From: Bog-532 sp963720945
GTDB lineage: Bacteria > Actinomycetota > Actinomycetes > Streptosporangiales > Streptosporangiaceae
Assembly: GCA_963720945.1 (NCBI GenBank)
Contig: CAVRHH010000017.1
Span: forward strand, 18,662-82,661
Length of the DNA: 64,000 bases
Direction: 5' to 3'
A model generated the notes under the pieces. That model saw only the letters and a program-made list of their open reading frames with translations, did not search any database and was not told the DNA's origin. Both the position numbers and the translations under genes were made by a program. Below, one piece after another: positions 17,907 through 25,288 of this stretch. Within the stretch, counting starts at the first letter, position 1. The number at the start of each line of letters is the position of its first letter.

Positions 17907-17998
17907 ATGGCCGTGAGCTTCCAGCTGGTGATCGACTGCGCTGCCCTGAGCCGCTCGCGCGCTTCTGGGCCGCCGCACCTGCGCGCACAGCTGTGAGC
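17907..17998 (+). pseudogene. VOC/glyoxalase-fold protein, N-terminal remnant
   Basis: ATG 17907 has GGGGAGA upstream and reads 'MAVSFQLVIDCA'; one frame over, 'PEPLARFWAAA' continues, the standard VOC-superfamily opening ('FqlviDcadPepLArFWaaaLg'). An indel near 17942 and loss of everything after about residue 30 make it dead. From 18000 to 18156 nothing is recognisable. Confidence 0.65.
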
Positions 17999-18156
17999 GC
18001 ACCGAGCAGTGAAATTCCCGCAAGGCATCATTCAGCCTGGCGACAGGCCTTGATCCGGGTAATCCCCGGCACGCGGATCCCGGCCTCGTTCGCCCTCAGC
18101 CCGGACCGCATAGGCATGGTGCTGAACACGCAAGATCAGGCGAAATGAGGCCGGGG

Positions 18157-19122
18157 CTACGGCTTGCGGGCGATCGCCGCGTAGGCGCCGACCTCCGAGG
18201 CAGGCGGACGCGGCCGGGGCTCATCCTCGGCCCGCCATTCGGTCATGAGCTGAAGGCCGGGCGGGAGGAGTTCGAGGCCCTCGAGGAACCGGAGGAACTC
18301 GTCCTTGTTCCGGTACTGGAACGCGATCCCCGAGTTGCGATAGCTCCGGTCGGTGCCATTCTCCTGGGCGTAGAAGTCCCGGGTGGGGTGCTGAATGGCC
18401 AGGTAACTACCGGAGGGCAGCGCAGCCACGAGCCGGGCCACGACGTCCCAGGGGTCATCCTCGTCCGGGATGAAGTGCAGGACCCCGAAGATCGTCAGGG
18501 CGACCGGCTGTGACAGATCCAGGGTCTGCCGCAGCCGCGGGTCGCTGAGAATCTTGTCCGGGTCGCGCAGATCAGCGTGGATGTAGGCGGTCGCGCCCTC
18601 GGGGCTGCTGGTCAGCAGGGCGCGGGCGTGGGTCAGCACAATCGGGTCGTTGTCCACGTAGACCACGCGCGCATCCGGGATGGCCGCCTGGGCGATCTCG
18701 TGGACGTTCGGGCTGGTGGGCAGGCCGGTACCGATGTCAAGGAACTGGCGGACCCCGGCATCCCGGGCGAGCCACGCCACCATGCGGCGCATCAGGGCGC
18801 GGTTTTCCCGCATGGCCTTGGCCAGGTGCGGGTTGGTGGCCATCGCCTTCGCGGCCGCCTGCCGGTCGGCGGCGAAATTGTCCTTGCCGCCCAGGATGTA
18901 GTCGTAGATGCGGGCCGTGTGCGGCACCGACGTGTCGATGTCAGGAAGTTCCTCGCCCGGTTCGATCCCGCGGAAATCCCACTCGCCCGTCAACGGTCCG
19001 CCCGTCCCTTGCAGCCTGGCACCCGTTGCTTCCGCATCTTCCCGCCCTCGATTCTCATCGTCCCTCAGGGCTTGATCGTAGCCGCACTTGCGTGCGGTGA
19101 TACGGCCTGTCGGCTCAAACAT
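18157..19122 (-). CDS. SAM-dependent methyltransferase, PF04672 (DUF574) type
   Basis: 321 residues from ATG 19122 (start uncertain; homology begins near residue 60). Family marks are 'DTSVPHTARIYDYILGGKDN', 'FLDIGTGLPTSPNVHEIAQ' (SAM loop), 'VVYVDNDPIVLTHARALL', 'IHADLRDPDKIL' and 'PVALTIFGVLHFIPD'. Cytoplasmic. These proteins are numerous in Streptomyces and relatives and usually sit near regulators or small DUF397-type proteins, none of which is seen here. Substrate unknown. Confidence 0.93.
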   Translation of the reverse strand: MFEPTGRITARKCGYDQALRDDENRGREDAEATGARLQGTGGPLTGEWDFRGIEPGEELPDIDTSVPHTARIYDYILGGKDNFAADRQAAAKAMATNPHLAKAMRENRALMRRMVAWLARDAGVRQFLDIGTGLPTSPNVHEIAQAAIPDARVVYVDNDPIVLTHARALLTSSPEGATAYIHADLRDPDKILSDPRLRQTLDLSQPVALTIFGVLHFIPDEDDPWDVVARLVAALPSGSYLAIQHPTRDFYAQENGTDRSYRNSGIAFQYRNKDEFLRFLEGLELLPPGLQLMTEWRAEDEPRPRPPASEVGAYAAIARKP

Positions 19123-19247
19123 GGCCTTTCCGGCAATACCGGCAGGCCAGCGGCCTGGCGCCAAGGCGGCCACCCAGGCCGACCAAGCACCAGGGCAGGC
19201 GGCAAGGCGGCCACCGAGGGCGGAGCGGCCACCGAGGGCGGAGCGGC

Positions 19248-19445
19248 CTAATCGTCAGCGGTGTTGGTGTCGGTGGCCAGCACCGCGTCCACGAAGTCCA
19301 GGTCAGACAGCGCGCACGCCAGCTCGCTGACCGGCCGTTTGCCGTGGACGTGCAACGTCACTTCCACCGTCCGGGCCCGTCCGCCGGCAGGCTGCCCGTC
19401 GCCGAACGGTTCGGTCGCCACGTCGTCGATGGTGAAGTTCGCCTG
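19248..19445 (-). pseudogene. 5'-truncated gene tail, MgtC/SapB C-terminal-like
   Basis: Minus-strand frame ending at 19248 reads 'RTVEVTLHVHGKRPVSELAC' and 'ALSDLDFVDAVLATD'. This betaalphabeta pattern with 'V.L.VhGkrpvseLa.aLsdld.V..V' resembles the cytoplasmic C-terminal domain of MgtC/SapB membrane proteins. All transmembrane helices are missing: the coding similarity stops at about 19445, where it meets an unrelated gene tail on the other strand. Identity is tentative. Confidence 0.45.
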
Positions 19446-19608
19446 CGGTCCCCAGGTGAAACGGCATCTGGAGGTCGCCCAGGAATACGTCGACGCAGGG
19501 TTCGACCGCCTCGTCACGATGAACGCCGGCCCGGACCCGGACGGGTTCATGGACTTCTTCGCCCGGGAGCTGGCCGAACCGCTCCGTACGCTGACCCCGA
19601 ACGGCTGA
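19446..19608 (+). pseudogene. 5'-truncated F420-type luciferase-like oxidoreductase tail
   Basis: 'GPQVKRHLEVAQEYVDAGFD' and 'GPDPDGFMDFFARELAEPL' match the last 50 residues of F420-dependent LLM enzymes of the G6PDH-like group (TIGR03557-like). The rest of the gene is absent; the match begins at the same point where the MgtC-like tail on the opposite strand begins. Confidence 0.7.
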
Positions 19609-19632
19609 AACCCCGCTCCGGCGTCCCGGGTC

Positions 19633-20406
19633 TCAGCTGGCGCGGCTGGACGTCAGCGATGCGAAGACGACGGTGCTGCCCAGGTAGTGCCCGGTCGTGG
19701 GGTCGAAATCGCCGCCGCACGTGATCAGGCGCAGGGCGGCGTTACTGGTCGGGCCGTAGACGGTTGAGGACGGGAAGCTGGCCTTGCTGTAGGCGCGCAC
19801 GCCGGTCACCCGGAAGACCGCGGTGGTCCCGTCGGCCAGGCCGACGTCGACCTCCTCGCCGGGGCGCATCGCGCCGAGCCGGTAGAACACCGATGGTCCC
19901 TGGTACGTGTCGATATGGCCGACAATCACCGACGGCCCGGCCTGCCCGGGCGTGGGGGAGTACTCGTACCAGCCGGCCTCGCTCGGCCTGGCGAACAGCG
20001 GCGGCACCTGCATCGTCCCGTCGCTGCCGAGCCCGAGGCGGATGAGTCTGGAGCTGACGCCGATGGCGGGGATGTTCAGCGAGACGGGCACCGAGCGCGG
20101 CAGGGTGGGCCCCTGCGCCGCCTCCAGTTGCTTGGCGGTCTCGCCCGCCCACGGCAGCGGGACCGACGAGGCCGCCGCGCCCCCGGACGAGCCGCCGTGC
20201 CCGGACCCGGACGCGGTCCCGGACCCCGTCCCGGTGGAACCGGCCGCCGAACTGGCCGGCTGCGGGGCGTGATGCTGGCTGCTGACCGCTACGCCGATAG
20301 CGGTCCCGCCGCCGGCGATCAGGACTGCGGCGGCTATTAAAGCAGCCTTTGGCCGGACCCTGCGGAGTGCGCCGAAGTGGCCGGGATCGTCCTGCGTGCG
20401 GGGCAT
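19633..20406 (-). CDS. class F sortase
   Basis: 257 residues from ATG 20406 (GGAG 5 bases upstream). N-terminal anchor helix at about 20-43 ('ALIAAAVLIAGGGTAIGVAV'), then a Gly/Ser-rich spacer (45-85) and a sortase barrel: 'LNIPAIGVSSRLIRLGL', 'SVIVGHIDTYQGP' (catalytic His) and 'AALRLITCGGDFDPTTGHY' (catalytic Cys). The strand after Cys reads 'YLGSTVVFA'; many relatives have Arg near here, so the catalytic Arg is not obvious. It acts outside the membrane, joining sorted proteins to the envelope. It is divergent from the DUF4142 surface protein, a candidate substrate. Confidence 0.88.
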   Translation of the reverse strand: MPRTQDDPGHFGALRRVRPKAALIAAAVLIAGGGTAIGVAVSSQHHAPQPASSAAGSTGTGSGTASGSGHGGSSGGAAASSVPLPWAGETAKQLEAAQGPTLPRSVPVSLNIPAIGVSSRLIRLGLGSDGTMQVPPLFARPSEAGWYEYSPTPGQAGPSVIVGHIDTYQGPSVFYRLGAMRPGEEVDVGLADGTTAVFRVTGVRAYSKASFPSSTVYGPTSNAALRLITCGGDFDPTTGHYLGSTVVFASLTSSRAS

Positions 20407-20496
20407 CAAAACTCCGATTCTCGCGGGCCTACTGCCCCGGCCAGGCCGTCGGGCGAAAAGCGCCGATTCCGGCCGAACCGGGATCCGCCGGGCGCC

Positions 20497-20554
20497 GTTC
20501 CCCTTAGTAGAGCGGTAAGACGGCTGTTCCCCTTAGTAGAGCGGTAAGACGGCT
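20497..20554. repeat. 29-bp tandem duplication in the divergent promoter region
   Basis: Two exact 29-bp copies (20497-20525, 20526-20554) starting GTTCCCCTTAGTAGAGCGGT lie between the sortase and the DUF4142 gene, about 55 bp before the latter's start. Doubling of a promoter or binding site is possible. Confidence 0.85.
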
Positions 20555-20609
20555 GTGGCTTCTGCCTCTATGTACGCATACCGGTCCTCGCGAGTTCAAT
20601 GGAGGCATT

Positions 20610-21458
20610 ATGAAGCTTCACCGGCAGCCCGGTGGCCCCAGCGAGCCCGGTAGCCCCAGCGAGCCCGGTGGCCCCAGCGAGCCCGGTAGCCCCAGCGAGC
20701 CCGGTAGCCCAGACGCCCCCAGCCGTCACGGCAGCCGCGGCCCCGGCGCGCGGCTCGCCCTTGGCCTCGCCGCGGCCTGCTTCGCCCTGTCCGCCGGGCT
20801 CATCACCGCCGCCGCGATGGCCGCCCCGGCGCAGGGGGCGACCGCCCGGCCGGACACGTTAACGCTGTCGAACCAGGACCGCGCCTTCATGGCCGCCGCG
20901 GCCCAGGCCAACATCGCCGAGATATCGATCAGCAAGAACGTCGAGCTGAAGGTCACCGAGCCGCTGGACGGCGTGGCCGCCAGGTACGTCAGCGACCACA
21001 CCACCGCGCTGGCCGAGCTGCGCCAGATCGCCGCCGGGCTCGGCGTCCCGATACCGTCGTCGCCCAGCGCGCAGCAGCTGGCCGAGGCGTCGCAGATCGA
21101 GTCGCAGTCGGGCCACAACCTGAACGTTGCCTTCGCCCAGGCCAGTGTCATCGCCCACGAGCAGGCCATCGTGCTGTTCAGGCAGGAGGTGGCCGACGGC
21201 AGCAACTGGAAGGTCAGGGATTACGCCAGCGCGGCCATGCCGATGCTGAACATGCACCTGAGCATTGCCGAGCAGGCGGCGTCCGAGCTGGGCGTGCCGG
21301 TGGCCAAGATTCCGCAGGGCGCCCCGGCGACCGGCGCCGGCGGAACCGCCGGAGTGCAGCAGGTCTGGCTGTTCGGCCTGGGTGGGGTGGCCCTGCTGGT
21401 GGGCCTGGGCATCCTGCTCATCACCCGGCGGACCGGGACGACGATGGCGGCCGGCTGA
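20610..21458 (+). CDS. DUF4142 surface protein with sortase-like tail
   Basis: 282 residues, ATG 20610 with GGAGG 4 bases upstream. A repetitive cytoplasmic-side N-terminus (GSPSEPG units, residues 7-35) precedes a signal/TM helix (about 47-72). Residues about 80-230 are a four-helix DUF4142 domain ('QDRAFMAAAAQANIAEISIS', 'GHNLNVAFAQASVIAHEQA', 'MPMLNMHLSIAEQAASELGV'). The tail has 'GAPATGAGG', a TM helix ('VWLFGLGGVALLVGLGILLI') and 'TRRTG', resembling a cell-wall sorting signal (xPxTG, helix, Arg). Opposite the sortase gene, so probably a co-functioning pair. Its 3' end overlaps dinB by 38 bp (convergent). Confidence 0.85.
   Translation: MKLHRQPGGPSEPGSPSEPGGPSEPGSPSEPGSPDAPSRHGSRGPGARLALGLAAACFALSAGLITAAAMAAPAQGATARPDTLTLSNQDRAFMAAAAQANIAEISISKNVELKVTEPLDGVAARYVSDHTTALAELRQIAAGLGVPIPSSPSAQQLAEASQIESQSGHNLNVAFAQASVIAHEQAIVLFRQEVADGSNWKVRDYASAAMPMLNMHLSIAEQAASELGVPVAKIPQGAPATGAGGTAGVQQVWLFGLGGVALLVGLGILLITRRTGTTMAAG
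20628..20710. repeat. 18-bp tandem repeat, about 4.5 units
   Basis: Units of CCCGGTGGCCCCAGCGAG / CCCGGTAGCCCCAGCGAG alternate from 20628 and encode the repeated Pro-Gly-(Gly/Ser)-Pro-Ser-Glu of the DUF4142 protein's N-terminus. Frame-preserving. Confidence 0.9.
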
Positions 21459-22515
21459 ACTCGGCGCGGACACCCAGCAGCCGGACGGGGCGGCGGCTGG
21501 TGAACCGGCCGAGCGCGGCCAGCGCCGCCTGCCTGATCGCGCCGGCGTCGACGGTGGGGGCCGCCAGCGGCTGGCCGTGCGTCTCGGTGATGAACGGCGC
21601 ATACCTGACCTTCACCACGATCCGGGCCGCAGGCCGCCCCCCGGCGGCCGCCTCTCCCGTGGGCAGCTCTCCGCCGGGCAGTTCACCGGCGGCCAGTTCA
21701 CCCGCGACCGTACCGGCCAGGCGCTCGACCTCCCGGGTCACCTGGGACCAGTCCGCGATGTCCTCCTGGAAGGTGACTTCGCGCCCGTGTGACCGGGCCT
21801 CATAGGGCGTGTCGTCCACCTCGCGGCTGCCCCGGCCCTGCGCGATCAGCACCAGCCACGGCCCGGTGGCCGGGCCGAACTGCGCGGCGAGCGCGTCCGG
21901 ATCGGCCGCGGCCAGCGCGCGTACCGTGTGCAGGCCCAGCCCGGCAAGCCGCCTGGCCGTCTTGGCGCCGATGCCCCACAGCGCGTCCGTGCGGCGGTCG
22001 CCCAGCACCGCGAACCAGTTCTGGCTGGTCAGCCGGAAGACCCCGGCCGGCTTGCCGAACCCGGTAGCCAGCTTGGCCTGCAGCTTGTTCTCGCCGATCC
22101 CGACCGTGCTGTCCAGCTGCGTGGCGGCGCGGACCCGCTGCTGGAGCACGCGGGCGAACGCTTCCGGGTCGTCGTCCTCGATCCCCAGGAACGCCTCGTC
22201 CCAGCCCAGCACCTCCACCACCGCGCCGGATTCCCGCAGTACCGCCATCACCTCGGCCGAGACGGCTTCGTACGCCTCCCGGTCCACCGGCAGGAACACC
22301 GCACCGGGACACAGCCGGGCCGCCGTCCGCAGCGGCTGGCCGGAGTGCACCCCATGCGCGCGGGCCTCGTAGGAGGCCGTGCTCACCACGCCGCGTTTGG
22401 CCGGGTCGCCGTCACCGCCGACGATCACCGGCTGACCGCGCAGCTCGGGATGACGGAGCACCTCGACCGCGGCGATGAACTGGTCGAGATCGAAATGCAG
22501 CACCCAGGCAGCCAC
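21421..22515 (-). CDS. dinB: DNA polymerase IV (Y-family)
   Basis: 364 residues from GTG 22515 (AAGGGGG upstream). Translesion polymerase acting at stalled forks. Palm residues: 'VLHFDLDQFIAAVE' (first Asp), 'VVSTASYEARAHGVHSGQPL', 'VVEVLGWDEAFLG' (Asp-Glu pair) and 'VGIGENKLQAKLATGFGKP'. Thumb HhH: 'LWGIGAKTARRLAGLGLHTV'. The little-finger domain contains an inserted repeat of GEL(A/P) units at about residues 275-300. C-terminus lacks an obvious clamp-binding QxxLF motif. Convergent, overlapping the DUF4142 gene end. Confidence 0.94.
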   Translation of the reverse strand: MAAWVLHFDLDQFIAAVEVLRHPELRGQPVIVGGDGDPAKRGVVSTASYEARAHGVHSGQPLRTAARLCPGAVFLPVDREAYEAVSAEVMAVLRESGAVVEVLGWDEAFLGIEDDDPEAFARVLQQRVRAATQLDSTVGIGENKLQAKLATGFGKPAGVFRLTSQNWFAVLGDRRTDALWGIGAKTARRLAGLGLHTVRALAAADPDALAAQFGPATGPWLVLIAQGRGSREVDDTPYEARSHGREVTFQEDIADWSQVTREVERLAGTVAGELAAGELPGGELPTGEAAAGGRPAARIVVKVRYAPFITETHGQPLAAPTVDAGAIRQAALAALGRFTSRRPVRLLGVRAEFSRPPSSSRSAG

Positions 22516-22650
22516 GTCCCCCTTCTACCCAGCTAACTGCCGAGCTAAGGCCCTTGGTCCACGGCCCGGATGACCATGGGCCGTGGCCGGATCCGGGACC
22601 GCACCGCATACTCACGGTGCTATCTGTCCCCTCGGGGAAGGAACGGGCTG

Positions 22651-23037
22651 ATGAGTTACGGAAAGGCCATGCGTGACGAACTGCGGGTGCCGACGCGTGA
22701 GCTGCGGCATGCGATCCCGCAGGTGTACGCGGGCTACAAGGAACTTCATGATGCAGCGCTGGGCCCCGGAGTGCTGGACGTCAAGACCAAAGAGCTCATC
22801 GCCCTGGCCATCGCGGTCAGCAAGCAGTGTGACGGGTGCATCGCCGCGCACGCGCACGCGGCGGTTCAGCATGGTGCCAGCCCGGAGGAAGCGGCCGAGG
22901 CGATCGGCGTTACGTTCCTCATGAACGGCGGTCCCGCCACTGTCTACGGAGCCCGGGCGTTCGCGGCCTTCCAGGAGTTCTACCGCCAGCAGGCCAGCCA
23001 GCCCAGCGGAATCCCGGCCAGCCACCTGAACCGGTAA
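22651..23037 (+). CDS. carboxymuconolactone decarboxylase/AhpD-like protein
   Basis: 128 residues from ATG 22651 with GGAAGGAA upstream. Single AhpD-like all-helical domain; 'ISKQCDGC'-type segment here 'VSKQCDGCIAAHAHAAVQHG' provides the CxxC-x5-H redox motif typical of peroxide-reducing alkylhydroperoxidase-like proteins. 'TKELIALAIAVS' and 'EEAAEAIGVTFLMNGGPATV' also fit. Likely a small antioxidant thiol enzyme in the cytoplasm. Single gene, next to a sulfur/metal-type repressor locus but not clearly co-transcribed. Confidence 0.92.
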   Translation: MSYGKAMRDELRVPTRELRHAIPQVYAGYKELHDAALGPGVLDVKTKELIALAIAVSKQCDGCIAAHAHAAVQHGASPEEAAEAIGVTFLMNGGPATVYGARAFAAFQEFYRQQASQPSGIPASHLNR

Positions 23038-23086
23038 GGCCGGCCGGGCGGCCAGGCGACGGTAACGGCCGCCCCGCCGTCACGGG

Positions 23087-23389
23087 TCAGCCGTCGTAGC
23101 GAGGCGGGCCCGCCTTCGGGGAGCGGATGCTCGCCGTGGCGGCGGCCGCCTCGCACGCCGCGGCCTGCCGGCAGAGAATGTCGGCGAGCCGTCGCGCCTC
23201 GCCGGGGGTGAGCCCGGTCCAGGTCGCTTCGCCCGCTGGTGACGAGGCACTGATGCTCAGGCTGACGCGCTGGGCCGGGCGGTGGCTCCCGCCGAGGACG
23301 AGATGGCCGACCCGGATCTCCCGCCCGCACGTCGTCCACAGGGCGGGGTGAGGGCCGGCGCCGTCGGCGCCAGAGCTCCCGAAATGCAT
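23087..23389 (-). CDS. small hypothetical protein
   Basis: 100 residues from ATG 23389, chosen for GGAGG 6-7 bases upstream. It contains 'GREIRVGHLVLGGSHRPAQR' and 'TGLTPGEARRLADILCRQAA', with two Cys residues; no family is recognised with confidence. A half-palindrome TATGGGGTAT at 23423-23432 just upstream resembles the operator of the nearby CstR-like repressor, so the gene may be in its regulon. Confidence 0.55.
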   Translation of the reverse strand: MHFGSSGADGAGPHPALWTTCGREIRVGHLVLGGSHRPAQRVSLSISASSPAGEATWTGLTPGEARRLADILCRQAAACEAAAATASIRSPKAGPPRYDG

Positions 23390-23492
23390 GGCGAGCCTCC
23401 GAGCTGCACTGTCCCTCATGCGTATGGGGTATCAGGAACAGCAGGCGGAACCGGCCAGGTATTCCGTGGGCGCTGTCACGCCGGGCCGGTTC

Positions 23493-23795
23493 TCAGGCGA
23501 GGGAGAGGAAGAGCTTCTCGAGTTGCGCGCGATCAGTACCGGCCGTGCCGCCGCTGTCGTGCTCCTGCCGGGCGCACTGCTCCAGGCCGGTTGCGATGAT
23601 CTTGAAGCCGGCCCGGTCGAGGGCGCGGGAGGCCGCCGCGAGCTGGGTGATGACGTCAGCGCAGTCGCGGCCCTCCTCGATCATCTTGATGACCCCGCCG
23701 ACCTGGCCCTGGGCGCGGCGGAGCCGCTTGATCACATCCGCCATCGCCTGGCTGTCCACATCCACGGCGGCTCCCTGAGGTCCGGCCCGGCGCAT
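23493..23795 (-). CDS. CsoR/CstR-family repressor (DUF156)
   Basis: 100 residues from ATG 23795. All-helical DUF156 protein: 'AMADVIKRLRRAQGQVGGVI', 'MIEEGRDCADVITQLAAASR' and 'DRAGFKIIATGLEQCAR'. The two family Cys are present, but the Cu-binding His that lies four residues before the second Cys in CsoR is Gly here. This is the pattern of CstR-like persulfide sensors rather than Cu(I) sensors, so sulfide/persulfide sensing is inferred. A palindrome 42 bp upstream (23837-23852) is the likely autoregulatory operator. Confidence 0.85.
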   Translation of the reverse strand: MRRAGPQGAAVDVDSQAMADVIKRLRRAQGQVGGVIKMIEEGRDCADVITQLAAASRALDRAGFKIIATGLEQCARQEHDSGGTAGTDRAQLEKLFLSLA

Positions 23796-23836
23796 GAAGA
23801 CCGGATCGCTGCCCACCGGCCGGGAGGTCTCTTTAA

Positions 23837-23852
23837 ATACCCTGTGGGGTAT
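23837..23852. promoter_or_regulatory. CsoR/CstR-type operator
   Basis: Inverted repeat ATACCC-TGTG-GGGTAT, the known DUF156-repressor operator form, overlapping a TATAAT hexamer on the + strand (23850-23855). Related sites: TATGGGGTAT at 23423-23432 and ATATACCCCATACCCC at about 23965-23980. Confidence 0.75.
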
Positions 23853-24000
23853 AATATCAGGTCGCCGGAATGGCCAACGGCAGCCGCGCGAGCGTCCACG
23901 ATGCGGGCGGCCCGCGGAAGCAGCACGGCACGGGCCGGGTGGCTCCCTTGCTCGTCTCCGCCCAATATACCCCATACCCCCGCCCGTATATCGCGGAGGC

Positions 24001-24153
24001 GTGATCGGCGTCCCCGGCGCGCACGAGGGCGGCGTCATCCGCAGCGAGGCGGCCCGGCGGCCGCTCGGCCCGCTGCCGGTACCGGTCCGGGAGGGCCTGC
24101 TCGAGCTGGCCCGCCGCCGTGACCCGCTGGTCCTGCGCTGGCGTTTAGCGTAG
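24001..24153 (+). CDS. short ORF or gene-tail remnant
   Basis: A 50-codon frame from GTG 24001 (GGAGG directly before, spacing too short) ends at TAG 24151-24153 with 'RRPLGPLPVPVREGLLELAR'. Composition is that of coding DNA, but I do not recognise a family. It lies just after the third CstR-like site and 4 bp before the next gene. Could be the C-terminus of a deleted gene. Confidence 0.3.
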   Translation: MIGVPGAHEGGVIRSEAARRPLGPLPVPVREGLLELARRRDPLVLRWRLA

Positions 24154-24157
24154 GGGC

Positions 24158-25288
24158 ATGGCCACCGTCCCGCCCCGCCTGGCGCGGGCCGCGGCTGTCG
24201 GCGTCCCGCCCCGCCTGGCGCGGGCGGCCGTCGCCGGCGTTCTGCTAACCGGCCTGGGCGCCGGGCTGTCGGCGTGCAGCGGCGGAAGCGGCGCAAAGGC
24301 CGTCGCTCCGGCCGCGGGGCAGCGCACCACGCGCGCCACCGCCCCGGTCAGCGGGCCGATGTCGCCGGGCACCCCCGCGCCCAGCCGGTCCGCGCCCAGC
24401 CCCGGGACGCCGTTGCCCGCGCCGGCCGCGCTGGTGCCGTTCGGCGGCCCGGCCGCCGCGGGGGAAGGCGTCTGGCGTCCGGCGGGCCGTCCATCCGGCG
24501 GCATCCCGGCCCTCTACGAGACCACGCTGATCCCGCCGGGCGGTACCCAGCCCGCCGGGATCGCGTGGCTGGACACCCCGATCCTGTCCGCCCGGCTGTA
24601 TTCCGGCTCGGAAAGCCCCGGCGGGGGGCCGTACCGGTATACGGCGCCCGTCGCCCCCGCGCAGGCCCGCTCGCTGGTGGCCGCGTTCAACGGCGGCTTC
24701 AAGATGAAGGACGCGGCAGGCGGCTACTACACCGAAGGCCGCATGGTCTACCCGCTCTGGCCGGGGGCGGCATCCCTGGTGATCGGCGCGGACGGCCGCG
24801 TGACCGTCGGCGCCTGGGGCCGTGATGTGCGGATGGCCCCGGGCGTCGTGAGCGTCCGGCAGAACCTCGTCCCGCTGGTGGCCAGCAGCAGGCCCACGGC
24901 CGCCGCGGCCAGCCGTGACTGGCAGGCGTGGGGATCGACCTGCGGCGCGTCCTCCTGCCTGCACTCAGTCCCCGGCGTCGAGCACCAGTGGCGGTCGGGG
25001 GCCGGCGTGACCACCGGCGGCGCCCTGGTCTACATCACCGGCCCGGCGCTCGCTCCGCTGCAGCTCGCCCAGCTGCTGGTACGGGCCGGGGTGGTGCGTG
25101 GCATGCAGCTCGACATCAACCCGTACTGGACGGTCTTCGTCAGCTATGCCCCGCCGTCCGCGGGCGGCCCCGCCGCGCCGTCGAACGGCATCAAGCTGTT
25201 GCCGTCGACCGTGCAGGGCCCGTGGACGTTCTTCCAGCCATCGTGGGGCCGCGACTTCATCACGATGTCGGTGCGGCCAGGACGGTGA
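24158..25288 (+). CDS. phosphodiester glycosidase-family lipoprotein (PF09992)
   Basis: 376 residues from ATG 24158. The N-terminus is a 33-bp in-frame duplication ('VPPRLARAA' twice) leading to a signal peptide with lipobox 'GLSAC' at about residue 45, then a Pro/Ala/Ser linker. The NAGPA-like domain follows: 'SLVAAFNGGFKMKDAAGGYY', 'VIGADGRVTVGAWG', 'SVRQNLVPLV', 'MQLDINPYWTVF' and 'FFQPSWGRDFITMS'. Family members cleave phosphate-linked sugars from surface glycans; here probably anchored on the outer membrane face. Convergent with a paralogue, their 3' ends overlapping by 29 bp. Confidence 0.88.
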   Translation: MATVPPRLARAAAVGVPPRLARAAVAGVLLTGLGAGLSACSGGSGAKAVAPAAGQRTTRATAPVSGPMSPGTPAPSRSAPSPGTPLPAPAALVPFGGPAAAGEGVWRPAGRPSGGIPALYETTLIPPGGTQPAGIAWLDTPILSARLYSGSESPGGGPYRYTAPVAPAQARSLVAAFNGGFKMKDAAGGYYTEGRMVYPLWPGAASLVIGADGRVTVGAWGRDVRMAPGVVSVRQNLVPLVASSRPTAAAASRDWQAWGSTCGASSCLHSVPGVEHQWRSGAGVTTGGALVYITGPALAPLQLAQLLVRAGVVRGMQLDINPYWTVFVSYAPPSAGGPAAPSNGIKLLPSTVQGPWTFFQPSWGRDFITMSVRPGR

